Made by a program: the position numbers and the translations under genes
NCBI GenBank assembly: GCA_026710565.1
Contig: JAPOQV010000088.1
Span: 1 to 27,656, forward strand
DNA length: 27,656 bases
Reading direction: 5' to 3'
Source of the DNA: Spirochaetaceae bacterium
GTDB taxonomy: Bacteria > Spirochaetota > Spirochaetia > SZUA-6 > Bin103
Notes under the pieces: model-generated
Seen by the model: the letters and a program-made list of their open reading frames with translations, nothing else
Databases searched by the model: none
What the model was told of the DNA's origin: nothing
In this document: positions 1 through 7,194 of the stretch, in pieces
Numbering within the stretch: the first letter of the stretch is position 1
How the letters are laid out: each line of letters starts with the position of its first letter

Positions 1-1052
1 AAGGAGAAGAAACGGCTGATCACCGGCTTGCCCCAGTGGGTGATGCCGATCCCGTGCGCGACCTGCAGGGCGGACGCCTCGGACTCGCTCGACAGCCCCA
101 GGTCCTCGTGCGAGGGCCACACCTCGGCTATCTCCGCCGTGCTGACGCCGGGCTTCACCTTGGCGACCGCGTCGAACAGCCAGTCGTAGGACTTCTGGTA
201 GACGTCGAGCTGCACCGCGGAAGGCTTGCCGACCACGAATGTCTGGTAATAGCAGGTCTTGTAGCCGTTGAACACGCTCACCACGTCGATGTAGAGCATG
301 TCCCCCATGCGCAGCATGCGGTCGGAGAAGTCGTGCGGATGGGGGTAGGCCCGGTCCCCGGAGATCACGTTGATGTTCTGGATCTCCTCGGCGCCCAGGC
401 GATACATGGTCTCGCGCATGAACCCGGCGATGTCGCTCTCACGGACCCCCGGGCGCGTGCGGTTGACCACCTCCCAGAATGCCGCCTCGACGATCGAGAT
501 CGAGGTCTCGATGAGGTCGACTTCCTCGTCGGTCTTGATCTTGGAGGCATCCAGCAGGGTCTGCTGGCCGTCGACCACGTGGATGCCCTCCGCTTCCAGG
601 GCGCGGATCATCAGCACCTCGGCAAGGTCGATCCCCACCGGCTCGTCCTGCACGCCGAACTCCGTCAGGTGGTCCTTGACCATCTTCGCGAACTTCTTCG
701 CGTTCTCGATGCCGACCGCCGTGGGAAACGCGCCCCGCCACGTGCCGATGGAGGGCACCATCCGATCGGCGATCCAGGGGCAGAGCTTCTTCTTGGCGGC
801 GATGGCGCTGCCCAGCTCGTACAGGACCGGCTGCTGACCGGCCACCATCAGGGCGCTGCGCAGCAGCTTGTTGTTGGCCCAGTCGTTGACCCGGGTGCTG
901 GTGATGTAGCGGATCCAGTCGGGATCGAACGCCAGCAGCGTCGCGATGCCGTCCTTCTCCATCTGTTCGTTGGTCTTGCGGACCCGGTCCGCGCGCAGCT
1001 TGTCGTAGTCGACGCGGATCTCGCAGTCCTTGGCCATCAAGCCCAGGGTCAT
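1..1052 (-). CDS. M24-family (aminopeptidase P / creatinase-like) protein, C-terminus outside the window
   Basis: Reads leftwards from the ATG at 1052-1050, chosen because GAGGAGG lies 7 bases upstream; an in-frame ATG at 1037 is the alternative. About 350 residues are visible: a creatinase-type N-terminal domain, then the start of the pita-bread M24 domain. In M24 peptidases two Asp, one His and two Glu bind the metal pair. Here the first Asp is present (D256, in LYIDVV), but the second, 11 residues later, is Cys267 (GYKTCYYQTF). The His is present (H333, VAHGIGI). The two Glu ligands would lie beyond base 1. It is last in a likely operon behind an SDR dehydrogenase (28-base gap), a PhyH dioxygenase and an Asp-box protein. 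The family call is good; peptidase activity is doubtful because of the changed ligand. Other M24-fold enzymes, such as creatinase, do not act as ordinary peptidases. Confidence 0.85.
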   Translation of the reverse strand, partial: MTLGLMAKDCEIRVDYDKLRADRVRKTNEQMEKDGIATLLAFDPDWIRYITSTRVNDWANNKLLRSALMVAGQQPVLYELGSAIAAKKKLCPWIADRMVPSIGTWRGAFPTAVGIENAKKFAKMVKDHLTEFGVQDEPVGIDLAEVLMIRALEAEGIHVVDGQQTLLDASKIKTDEEVDLIETSISIVEAAFWEVVNRTRPGVRESDIAGFMRETMYRLGAEEIQNINVISGDRAYPHPHDFSDRMLRMGDMLYIDVVSVFNGYKTCYYQTFVVGKPSAVQLDVYQKSYDWLFDAVAKVKPGVSTAEIAEVWPSHEDLGLSSESEASALQVAHGIGITHWGKPVISRFFS

Positions 1053-1080
1053 GCCACGGCCTCCTCAGGGATGCGCACGA

Positions 1081-1884
1081 TCAGGCGAAATACAGGCCGC
1101 CGTTGAGGTTCAACAACTGGCCGGTGACGTAGGAGCCGGCGCCGGAGGCCAGCCACATGATGGTGCCCGCCATGTCCCGGCCTTCCGCGTAGCGGCCCAG
1201 GGGGATGCTCTCGAGCTCCTCCGCCTTCAACTCGTCGAAGGTCATGCCGCGGCCGGCGGCCTCGGCCCGCATGAAGCTCCAATGCATCTCCGTGGCGGCC
1301 AGCCCCGGACAGAGCGCGTTGACGGTCACGTGGTAGGGGGCCATCTCGCGGGCCAGGGAGATGGTCAGGGTGTGCACCGCGCCCTTCGAGGAGCAGTACG
1401 CGGCGTACTCGGGGAATCCGAGCTTGCCGCCATAGGATCCCAGGTTGACGATCGCGCCGCTCTTCTGCTCCCGCATCTGGCGCGCGGCGTGCTTGCAGCC
1501 GAAGAAGATGCCCTTGAAGTTGACCGCGAAGATGCGATCGATGACCTCGGCGTCCATGTCGGCAACCGGGCCCTCCGAGAGGTGCATGCCCGCGTTGTTC
1601 ACCATGATGTCCAGGCGGCCGAACTCCTTCACGGCGCCTTCCACCAGATCGCGCACCGCCCCCTCGTCGGACACGTCCGTTTCCCGGGCATAGCCCCGGT
1701 TGTCGGGGTGCGCGGCGCGAATGGCGTCCATGGTCTCGTGCACGGCGGGCAGGATGTCGGCCACGACCACGTGCACGCCGTGCGTGGCGAGCGTCTCGGC
1801 GGTGCCTTGCCCCAGTCCTCGGGCGGCCCCGGTCACCACGGCGACCTTGCCGGCTACTTCGCTGAAAGGCTGTGTGTCGGCCAC
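1081..1884 (-). CDS. SDR-family NAD(P)-dependent oxidoreductase
   Basis: Classical short-chain dehydrogenase of 267 residues, the usual length. The nucleotide-binding motif TGAARGLG is at residues 18-25, NNAG at 96-99, the structural Asn at 123, and the catalytic set S150, Y163 and K167 (YCSSK) is intact, so it should be active on an alcohol/ketone pair. An acidic residue (D43, VVADI) at the end of the second strand favours NAD over NADP. The start is GTG at 1884, supported by AGGAGG about 9 bases upstream. It starts 23 bases after the PhyH gene ends and is followed 28 bases later by the M24 gene, so the three are probably co-transcribed. A sugar or hydroxylated-product dehydrogenase is plausible from context; the substrate cannot be read from sequence. 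Confidence 0.93.
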   Translation of the reverse strand: MADTQPFSEVAGKVAVVTGAARGLGQGTAETLATHGVHVVVADILPAVHETMDAIRAAHPDNRGYARETDVSDEGAVRDLVEGAVKEFGRLDIMVNNAGMHLSEGPVADMDAEVIDRIFAVNFKGIFFGCKHAARQMREQKSGAIVNLGSYGGKLGFPEYAAYCSSKGAVHTLTISLAREMAPYHVTVNALCPGLAATEMHWSFMRAEAAGRGMTFDELKAEELESIPLGRYAEGRDMAGTIMWLASGAGSYVTGQLLNLNGGLYFA

Positions 1885-1907
1885 GTGCGGTCCCTCCTGT
1901 CGGTCGG

Positions 1908-2696
1908 TCAGGCGGCGTCCGGGATGTGCTCCCGGAGCGCGCTCAGGTGGTCCAGCCGCCGGGCGGGCGCCCCCGTCAGCAGCGGGCCGGGCGGGTCGCC
2001 GAAGACGTCAGCCTTGCTGTAGCCGTGGCTGGCGACCACCTCGCGGTAGCGCTCCAGCACCGCGGGGGTGATCGCGCACGTGTAGTTGATCGTGAACATC
2101 CGGCGGCGGGTGCCGCCGCCCCACGCGCTGTGCTTCAGGGCCTGGTTGAACAGGACCAGGTCGCCCGGTCGGCTGGCCAGGGCGACGGCGGGGACCCGGT
2201 CGCCAGGCAGGCCGCCCCAGAAGCGCTCGCCACGGATCTGCTCGTCGATCATCTCGGCATACAGCTCGCCCTCGCGATGGCTCCCCGGTATCACCCGCAG
2301 GGCGCCGCTGTCCGCATCCACCGGATCGAGATACAGCGCCAGCTTCACGAAGCCCACCGGGTTGGACAGCGTCCCGTCGGAGTGCCAGGGAGTGTCGCCC
2401 ACGTAGTAGTTGCCGTCGCTGTTCCAGTACTGGTAATCGTCTCCGCAGAACGCGCGGGCGATTCCGTCAAGGCGCTCGTCGTCCAGCAGGCTGCACAGGT
2501 ACTCGCTGTGGTTCAGAAACGGCGCGACCGAGAGCCGCTTGCGGCCGTCATGGCCGTCGCCGCCGCGGCTGCGGATCACCTCCTCGAAGGCGTCCTCGAT
2601 CCGCGTGGACTCCTCCGCGAACAGCCCCGGCAGATGCAGGAAGCCGAACGTGGCGAAGAACTCGCGCTGCGCCCCGGTCAACTCGAACGTGGGCAT
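1908..2696 (-). CDS. Phytanoyl-CoA dioxygenase (PhyH) family protein
   Basis: 262-residue Fe(II)/2-oxoglutarate-dependent oxygenase of the PhyH family. The iron triad is visible as H105-x-D107 (TPWHSDG) and H189 (ALKHSAW); the 2-oxoglutarate-binding Arg is R197 or R198 (GGTRRRM). The double-stranded beta-helix core runs from about residue 90 to 210. All catalytic residues are present, so it should hydroxylate or oxidatively cleave a small substrate, but PhyH proteins have very varied substrates and none is implied here. It lies 19 bases downstream of an Asp-box protein gene and 23 bases upstream of the SDR gene, all on the minus strand. A hydroxylase followed by a dehydrogenase is a common two-step oxidation arrangement. 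Confidence 0.92.
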   Translation of the reverse strand: MPTFELTGAQREFFATFGFLHLPGLFAEESTRIEDAFEEVIRSRGGDGHDGRKRLSVAPFLNHSEYLCSLLDDERLDGIARAFCGDDYQYWNSDGNYYVGDTPWHSDGTLSNPVGFVKLALYLDPVDADSGALRVIPGSHREGELYAEMIDEQIRGERFWGGLPGDRVPAVALASRPGDLVLFNQALKHSAWGGGTRRRMFTINYTCAITPAVLERYREVVASHGYSKADVFGDPPGPLLTGAPARRLDHLSALREHIPDAA

Positions 2697-2715
2697 CGCC
2701 GTAGCCTATCACGCC

Positions 2716-3828
2716 TCAGTTCACACGCAGCCGGGCCCACCGGGTATGGGTCACCCCCTCGGTCGTGCACCAGTAGTAGGTCATCAGGTCGCCGTCCGGG
2801 AGCAGCGCGCCGCCCGGTCTGCCGACGGCGATCAGCATGTGCTCGGCCAGGAAGTTGTCGCTGTCGGGCGTGCCGAGCGTGGCTTCGGCGCCCGCGTCGA
2901 ACAGGACGACCTCCGTATCCGCGTCGTAGTCCGTCAGGTCGGCGGTGAGGGCGATACGGATGCCGTGCGGGTCGTGACGGTGGTTGTAGATGGTGGCGAC
3001 GCGCCCGTCGGGCAGTGCGATGGGTGTGCTGACCTGCCCACGCAGCGTGGTGGGGCGCGGCTCGGACCACGTGCGGCCCTGATCCTCCGAGATTGCCCAG
3101 TGGGTGTTGAGGTCCTCCGAGGTCCCGTACACGTGGGTCCAGAACAGCGTGTAGATGCGGCCGTCGGGCAGGACGCAGGACCGCTGGTCCCACCACAGCA
3201 GCTCGCCGCGCGGGTCGTCGGCGATGATGGTGAGCTCGCCCCAGGTGCGCCCCTGGTCGGCAGAGAACACCGCGCCCGCCTTCTGGTCGGGCGGGCCTTC
3301 GTAGCCGCCGGGCTTCCACGTCTCGAACGGATACATCCAGCGGTCGGGCGCCAACTGGTGCATGCCGCCCGCTCCGTTGCAGGTGTAGCGGTCCGGGGGG
3401 AAGTCCACGGGCACGACCTGCGGTTCCGCCCAGGTGCGGCCCTGGTCCGAGGACCAGAACAGGAGCATCGCCGGGCGCTGCAGCGACTCGGTGTCCGCGT
3501 CGAAGAGGTCGTCATCGGAGGCCTCGAAGCGCCCGGCTGTCATCACCAGCCGGCCGTCGGGCACCGGGTGGATGTGCGGCCCGCGGTAGGTGTATCCGTC
3601 GCGCGGCGGGTTGCGGGGATGGATGCCGCCCTGGTTGATCCACGTTCCGCCTCCGTCCGCGGAGCGCAACACCTCGATGTGGTTGTCGGAGGAGCCCAAA
3701 GACTCCCCCACGTGCTGGGCGGCGATCAGCGTGCCGTCCGCGAGCGACGTGATCACGGGCATGAACGCGCCGCGCCCGGCGCTGCGGGAGATGATGCCAG
3801 TGGCGGCGATCTCGATTCGTGGGGCCAT
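2716..3828 (-). CDS. Sialidase-like Asp-box (BNR) beta-propeller protein
   Basis: Six-bladed-propeller protein of 370 residues with four Asp boxes (S-x-D-x-G-x-T-W): residues 56-63, 126-133, 189-196 and 247-254. No signal peptide is visible, so it is predicted to be cytoplasmic. The N-terminal Arg-Ile-Pro motif of classical sialidases is not seen, so 'sialidase' names the fold, not a proven activity. ATG at 3828 begins the homologous region (MAPRIEIAATG). The frame stays open to 3897, and no good ribosome-binding site is seen, only AGGT within a repeated ATGCAGGT. First gene of the leftward operon with PhyH, SDR and M24, and divergent from a decayed sialidase-like gene. It could be a glycosidase of a related BNR family. 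Confidence 0.88.
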   Translation of the reverse strand: MAPRIEIAATGIISRSAGRGAFMPVITSLADGTLIAAQHVGESLGSSDNHIEVLRSADGGGTWINQGGIHPRNPPRDGYTYRGPHIHPVPDGRLVMTAGRFEASDDDLFDADTESLQRPAMLLFWSSDQGRTWAEPQVVPVDFPPDRYTCNGAGGMHQLAPDRWMYPFETWKPGGYEGPPDQKAGAVFSADQGRTWGELTIIADDPRGELLWWDQRSCVLPDGRIYTLFWTHVYGTSEDLNTHWAISEDQGRTWSEPRPTTLRGQVSTPIALPDGRVATIYNHRHDPHGIRIALTADLTDYDADTEVVLFDAGAEATLGTPDSDNFLAEHMLIAVGRPGGALLPDGDLMTYYWCTTEGVTHTRWARLRVN

Positions 3829-3848
3829 ACCTGCATGGTAACCTGCAT
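3829..3848 (-). repeat. Two direct copies of ATGCAGGT just upstream of an Asp-box gene start
   Basis: On the minus strand the octamer ATGCAGGT occurs twice, at 3848-3841 and 3836-3829, with a period of 12, the second copy abutting the ATG at 3828. It occupies the place of the ribosome-binding site and contains only a weak AGG core. It may be chance, or the tail of a longer reading frame (the frame is open here). Confidence 0.4.
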
Positions 3849-3895
3849 CGGAGCCTGCCCATGTCGTCGCGTCCGCCAGCCTCCGGACAGCATGC

Positions 3896-3916
3896 ACCGC
3901 CGCCCCCGCCGGCGGT
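3896..3916. other. Perfect 7-bp inverted repeat between divergent genes
   Basis: ACCGCCG (3896-3902) and CGGCGGT (3910-3916) form a stem with a 7-base C-rich loop. It lies in the ~130 bases between the leftward Asp-box gene and the rightward sialidase-like pseudogene. There is no T-run on either side, so it is not a clear terminator. In DNA this GC-rich such stems arise easily by chance. Confidence 0.3.
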
Positions 3917-3959
3917 CATCAAGGGCGTAGACGGCCACAGCAAGGTGGTCGTGGGGGCG

Positions 3960-5173
3960 TCCGGCAGTGCTGGCGCTGAGCTCCCGCATGGGGGTCGAGA
4001 CGCACCGGGTGGTCGAAGCACTGCCGGTCCGGCATCGACACGCTCGACTTCGCGTCGCCGCGCTGCGTGTGGCGCGGCTACACCGGGGCGCTCAACTCCG
4101 TGCTGCAACTGCGCACCGGCCGCATCCTGCTGCCGTTCTCCTACAGCGTCCCGGCACGCTGGAACAACCGCGGCCGGACGCTTGCGGACTTCACCTACTG
4201 GGGTTCCCGACGGTGCTGTTCTCGGACGACGAGGGGGCCACCTGGAGCACGCGCCCGCAGTCGTTGCCGGTACCGGTGCCCGACATCTCCTAAGCCTACA
4301 GCGCGGTCGAGCCGGTCGCGGTGGATCTCGGCGACGGCCGCGTGTGGATGCTGATCCGAACGCAAATGGGGCGCTTCTACGAGGCGTTCTCCGGAGACGG
4401 CATCCGCTGGTCCGACCCGCGGCCCAGCCGCCTGCTCTCCTCCGACTCGCCGGCCGGACTGGTGCGCCTAGCCGACGGGCGCATCATCCTGCTCTGGAAC
4501 AACTGCCTGCGCTTTCCCTATGCGTACGGCGGCCGCCACGTGCTGCATGCGGCGGTCAGCGCGGAAGACGGGGCGTCCTGGCGCGGGTACCGCGAGGTGT
4601 ACCGCGATCCTCGCAACGCCGAGCCTTCCTCGGCGCGCGGCGACCACGGCACCGCCTACCCGTTTCCGGTCGCCACGGCCGACGATCGGGTGCTGTTCGC
4701 CAGCGGCCAGAGCTCGAGGAGGCGCGCCCTAAGCGTGCTGGACCCGGCGTGGCTGGAGGCCGATCGTCAGAGCGACGACTTCGACGGCGCCCTGGAGGGC
4801 TGGTCGGTCTTCGGCACGAGCGGGCTGGCGGTGATCGACCACCCGGCCGGGCTGGAGCGGCGCTCGCATCGTCCTCACCGATCACTTCTCCGTCCCCTTC
4901 GACGGCGAGGATGACCTGCACGCCGTCTTCGTCGCAGACATCGTCGCCGGCGAGGTTGCCGGAGACGCACCGCTGCCGGTGGCGCTCGACTGGGACTGCG
5001 ATGCGCGGCGCGCGTGCCTGCAGCTCGCCGGCGACCCGGCGGCCACGGTCGTGCAGCTCCGCGAGTCCCTGGGGCCCTGCTACCTGCGCCCGCGTTGCCG
5101 TGGCGAGCGCGCCGACGCCGCAGGGTTCCTGGTAGAGCGGTGCAGCATCCGAACAGGGACGGCAAACCTATGA
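3960..5173 (+). pseudogene. Decayed sialidase-like Asp-box gene
   Basis: The remains are spread over several frames. Frame 2 from about 4030 to 4199 reads WRGYTGALNSVLQLRTGRIL and on to TYWG. Frame 1 continues with GFPTVLFSDDEGATW (an Asp box). A TAA at 4291-4293 interrupts it, then frame 1 resumes with AVEPVAVDLGDGRVWMLIRT, matching the E-P/DGR/R-T-Q signature seen in the intact paralogue at 17707-18771. At about 4857-4864 the frame shifts again to frame 2 and ends at TGA 5171-5173. Restoring one G in the G-run at 4200-4203 and removing one base near 4860 would reconnect the frames, apart from the stop. Another disruption near 4020 is likely, and the 5' end is not definable. The C-terminal ~120 codons (ARIVLTDHFSVPF onward) look like an added beta-sandwich region. 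Confidence 0.8.
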
Positions 5174-5186
5174 ATTTGTGAATTTG
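5171..5186 (+). repeat. Perfect tandem octamer TGAATTTG x2 at a junction of gene remnants
   Basis: TGAATTTG at 5171-5178 is immediately repeated at 5179-5186. The first copy contains the stop codon of the sialidase-like pseudogene, and the permease-tail reading frame opens within it. The stretch 5165-5195 is clearly AT-richer than its surroundings. It may mark a deletion or duplication breakpoint. Confidence 0.65.
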
Positions 5187-5357
5187 ACGGAATTGGCAGC
5201 TCCCGCTACCGTACCGGCCGCAATCCAGCTCAACGTCAACTACAATCAGGTGATGGCGGTGGCCGTGTTCGGCGCCCTGCCGCTCGTGCTCATGTTCATC
5301 CTGCTGCAACGCAACTTCGTTCGCGGCGTGGCCCTGACCGGGCTGCGCGAAGGCTGA
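5172..5357 (+). pseudogene. Relic of a MalG-type carbohydrate ABC permease (C-terminal end only)
   Basis: The frame through 5172-5357 encodes about 61 codons ending in a segment typical of the end of MalG-type sugar permeases: a final membrane helix (VMAVAVFGALPLVLMFILLQ) followed by RNFVRGVALTGLREG and a stop. The rest of the gene, including the EAA loop that docks the ATPase, is missing; directly upstream lies a different decayed gene. It ends 18 bases before the ROK kinase-like gene, which suggests that this kinase once followed a full sugar-transporter operon. The membrane-helix-plus-tail pattern makes the assignment fairly firm. No start codon or ribosome-binding site suggests expression. 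Confidence 0.75.
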
Positions 5358-5375
5358 GCGAGCGCAACCCGACCC

Positions 5376-6308
5376 ATGGCGGTACTGGCGGTAGACATCG
5401 GCGGGTCGCGCACGCGCGCGTTGCTGCTGCGGGACCGTCCGGGCGCAGGCACCCATGAGACGATGCCGCGGCCGGTGGAGATGGCCGCCCGCGCTGCCGG
5501 GCAGGCGCTGCACCCGGACGACCTGCTGGCCTTCCTCGGCGGGCACTGCGACCGGTCGGCAGAGCCGATCGAAGCGGTCGGAGTGTCGGTCGCGGGGGTA
5601 CTCGGGGACGACCGCCGCACGGTCCGTCAGGCGCTCAATGTCGGCTGGCGCGACGTGCCGCTTGCTGCCGTTCTCGGCTCCCGCTTCCGGTGCCCGGTGG
5701 TGCTGGACACCGATGCCTTCGCCGCCGCCCGTGCGGAGCTTCGGTTGGGGGCCGGGCGCCGCCTCTCCACCTTTCTCTACGTCACCATCGGCACCGGCAT
5801 CGGCCATGCCCTGATCCTCGATCACCGCCTGTGGCGGGGCGTGCATGGCGCGGCGAGCACCTTCGGCCACCTCAAGACGCATGCCGACGCCGACGTCCCC
5901 TGTGTCTGTGGCGGTCGCGGATGCCTGTGCCAGTACGCGTCCGGCCGCGGCATGGCCGGGTTGGCCCGGCGCCCCGGAGACCCCCGCCGCCCGCTTGACG
6001 GCGCCGCCGTGGTAGAGGCCGCGGCACGCGGCGAACCGTGGGCCCGCGAGGTCGTGGACACGGCTCACCACGCCCTGGCCCAGGCGATAAGCCACGCGCT
6101 GACGCTGGTGGACTGCGGCACCGTGGTCATCGGCGGTGGCGCCGTCTCCACGCGGTGGCCCGACCCTGCGCACCTCCGCGAACAGGTAGCGAAGCTCGTC
6201 CATCCGCAGGTCGGAATCAGGGAGATCGCCGTCTCGAACCTGCCACACACGGCGCTGCTCGGTGCTGCCCTGCAGGCGTTCGACTATGGTCGGCCGCGGC
6301 GGCGATAA
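5376..6308 (+). CDS. ROK-family sugar kinase-like protein with altered sugar pocket
   Basis: 310 residues, normal for ROK kinases. The phosphate-binding DIGGSRTR is at residues 7-14, the catalytic-type Asp at 113 (DTDAF), the second phosphate loop GTGIG at 139-143, and the zinc site H165, C176, C178, C183 (CVCGGRGC) is complete. Unusually, two of the sugar-binding positions are replaced: the Glu of ExGH is T162 (STFGH) and the Glu of GCLE is C185 (GCLCQ). The Asn residues usually flanking the catalytic Asp are also absent. ATG 5376 follows a permease relic and has no clear ribosome-binding site. There is no N-terminal helix-turn-helix, so it is not a NagC-type repressor. It could act on an unusual sugar or be catalytically impaired. 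The class II aldolase gene follows after 29 bases. Confidence 0.88.
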   Translation: MAVLAVDIGGSRTRALLLRDRPGAGTHETMPRPVEMAARAAGQALHPDDLLAFLGGHCDRSAEPIEAVGVSVAGVLGDDRRTVRQALNVGWRDVPLAAVLGSRFRCPVVLDTDAFAAARAELRLGAGRRLSTFLYVTIGTGIGHALILDHRLWRGVHGAASTFGHLKTHADADVPCVCGGRGCLCQYASGRGMAGLARRPGDPRRPLDGAAVVEAAARGEPWAREVVDTAHHALAQAISHALTLVDCGTVVIGGGAVSTRWPDPAHLREQVAKLVHPQVGIREIAVSNLPHTALLGAALQAFDYGRPRRR

Positions 6309-6337
6309 TCCATGAGCGTCATGAGCGAGGAGGGTCC

Positions 6338-7193
6338 ATGAACGAGCAGGCGGCGGTGGCCGAGCTGATCCGCCGGGCGCGGCGCGAGGGCTGGGCGGTC
6401 GGCCAGTTCAACATGAGCAGCCTGGACACCCTGCATGGCATCGTCGACGCCGCCAACGAGACGCACATCCCCTGCCTGGTGGGCGTGTCGATGGGAACGC
6501 TCCGCTATGCCGGCCCTGGAGTACGTCGCCGGGCTGATGCGTGCAGCGCGCGTCCACGCCGCGGTGCCGCTCTACTTCCATCTCGACCACGGGTCGGACC
6601 TGGAGGTCGTGCGGTGGGCGATCGACGCCGGGTTCGACTCGGTGATGATCGATACCTCGATGCTGCCCTACGCCGAGAACGTCGCGCGGGTGCGCGCGGT
6701 GGCCGAGCTCACCCGCGCCCACGGCGTCGCTCTGGAGGCGCAGCTCGGCGAGACGCTGGACGAGGAGACGGGAGCGGGCGCCCAGATCGAGACCGACCCG
6801 GCAGCCGTGCGGAGCTTCGTCACCGAGACCGGCATCGACTACCTTGCGTGCTCGTTCGGCAACGCGCCCGGCACCGGGGTCGGCACCAGCGATCCCGACC
6901 GCGGCCTGATCGAACGCATCGGCCGCGCCTCGCCGGTGCCTCTGGTCGTGCACGGCGGTACCAGCCTGTCCGACGACATGGCGCGCTTCGCGATCCGCTG
7001 CGGGGCGGCCAAGATCAACATCGACACCTGGATCCGCCGCGCCGTCAGCCGCACGCTGGCTCGCTGCTACGCGAACGGCGCCTCCATCGCCGATCCGCGG
7101 GTGCCCTTCAAGCAGGTCAGGACCGCGGTCGCCGCGGCGGTCACCGAGAAACTGCGCCTGTTCCGCTGCGATTTCACGCACGGGGAGACCTGA
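6338..7193 (+). pseudogene. Class II (fructose/tagatose-bisphosphate-type) aldolase gene with a +1 frameshift
   Basis: Starts at ATG 6338 behind GAGGAGGG (6327-6334) in frame 2 (MNEQAAVAELIRRARR to GTLRYAG). It must shift to frame 0 at about 6514-6516, where the protein continues LEYVAGLMRAARVH to the stop at 7191. Removing one C from the CCC run at 6514-6516 gives YAGLEYVAGL, a continuous family sequence of about 284 residues. Class II motifs present are FHLDHGSD (catalytic Asp and one zinc His) and VVHGGTS (another zinc His). The zinc His usually in the 'GTAHG' position is Pro here (SFGNAPG), and the usual ExE pair reads EAQ. It lies between a ROK kinase and an esterase-like gene. The frameshift could be a real mutation or a sequence error, but the missing ligand is independent of it. 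Confidence 0.8.
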
Positions 7194-7194
7194 C

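Noticed and set aside
36..1106. Long plus-strand open frame over the M24 gene
   Set aside because: Low-complexity His/Asp/Gly/Val-rich translation typical of the antisense of a GC-rich gene; the minus strand carries clear M24 motifs and a ribosome-binding site.
1872..2948. Plus-strand open frames across the SDR and PhyH genes
   Set aside because: Antisense shadows; catalytic motifs lie on the minus strand.
4875..6248. 457-codon minus-strand open frame
   Set aside because: It runs antisense to the permease relic and ROK kinase and shows no domain pattern; the ROK motifs on the plus strand are decisive.
6490..6530. Programmed +1 frameshift in the aldolase
   Set aside because: No slippery heptamer, no rare-codon/stop context and no downstream structure noticed; a simple extra C explains the shift better.
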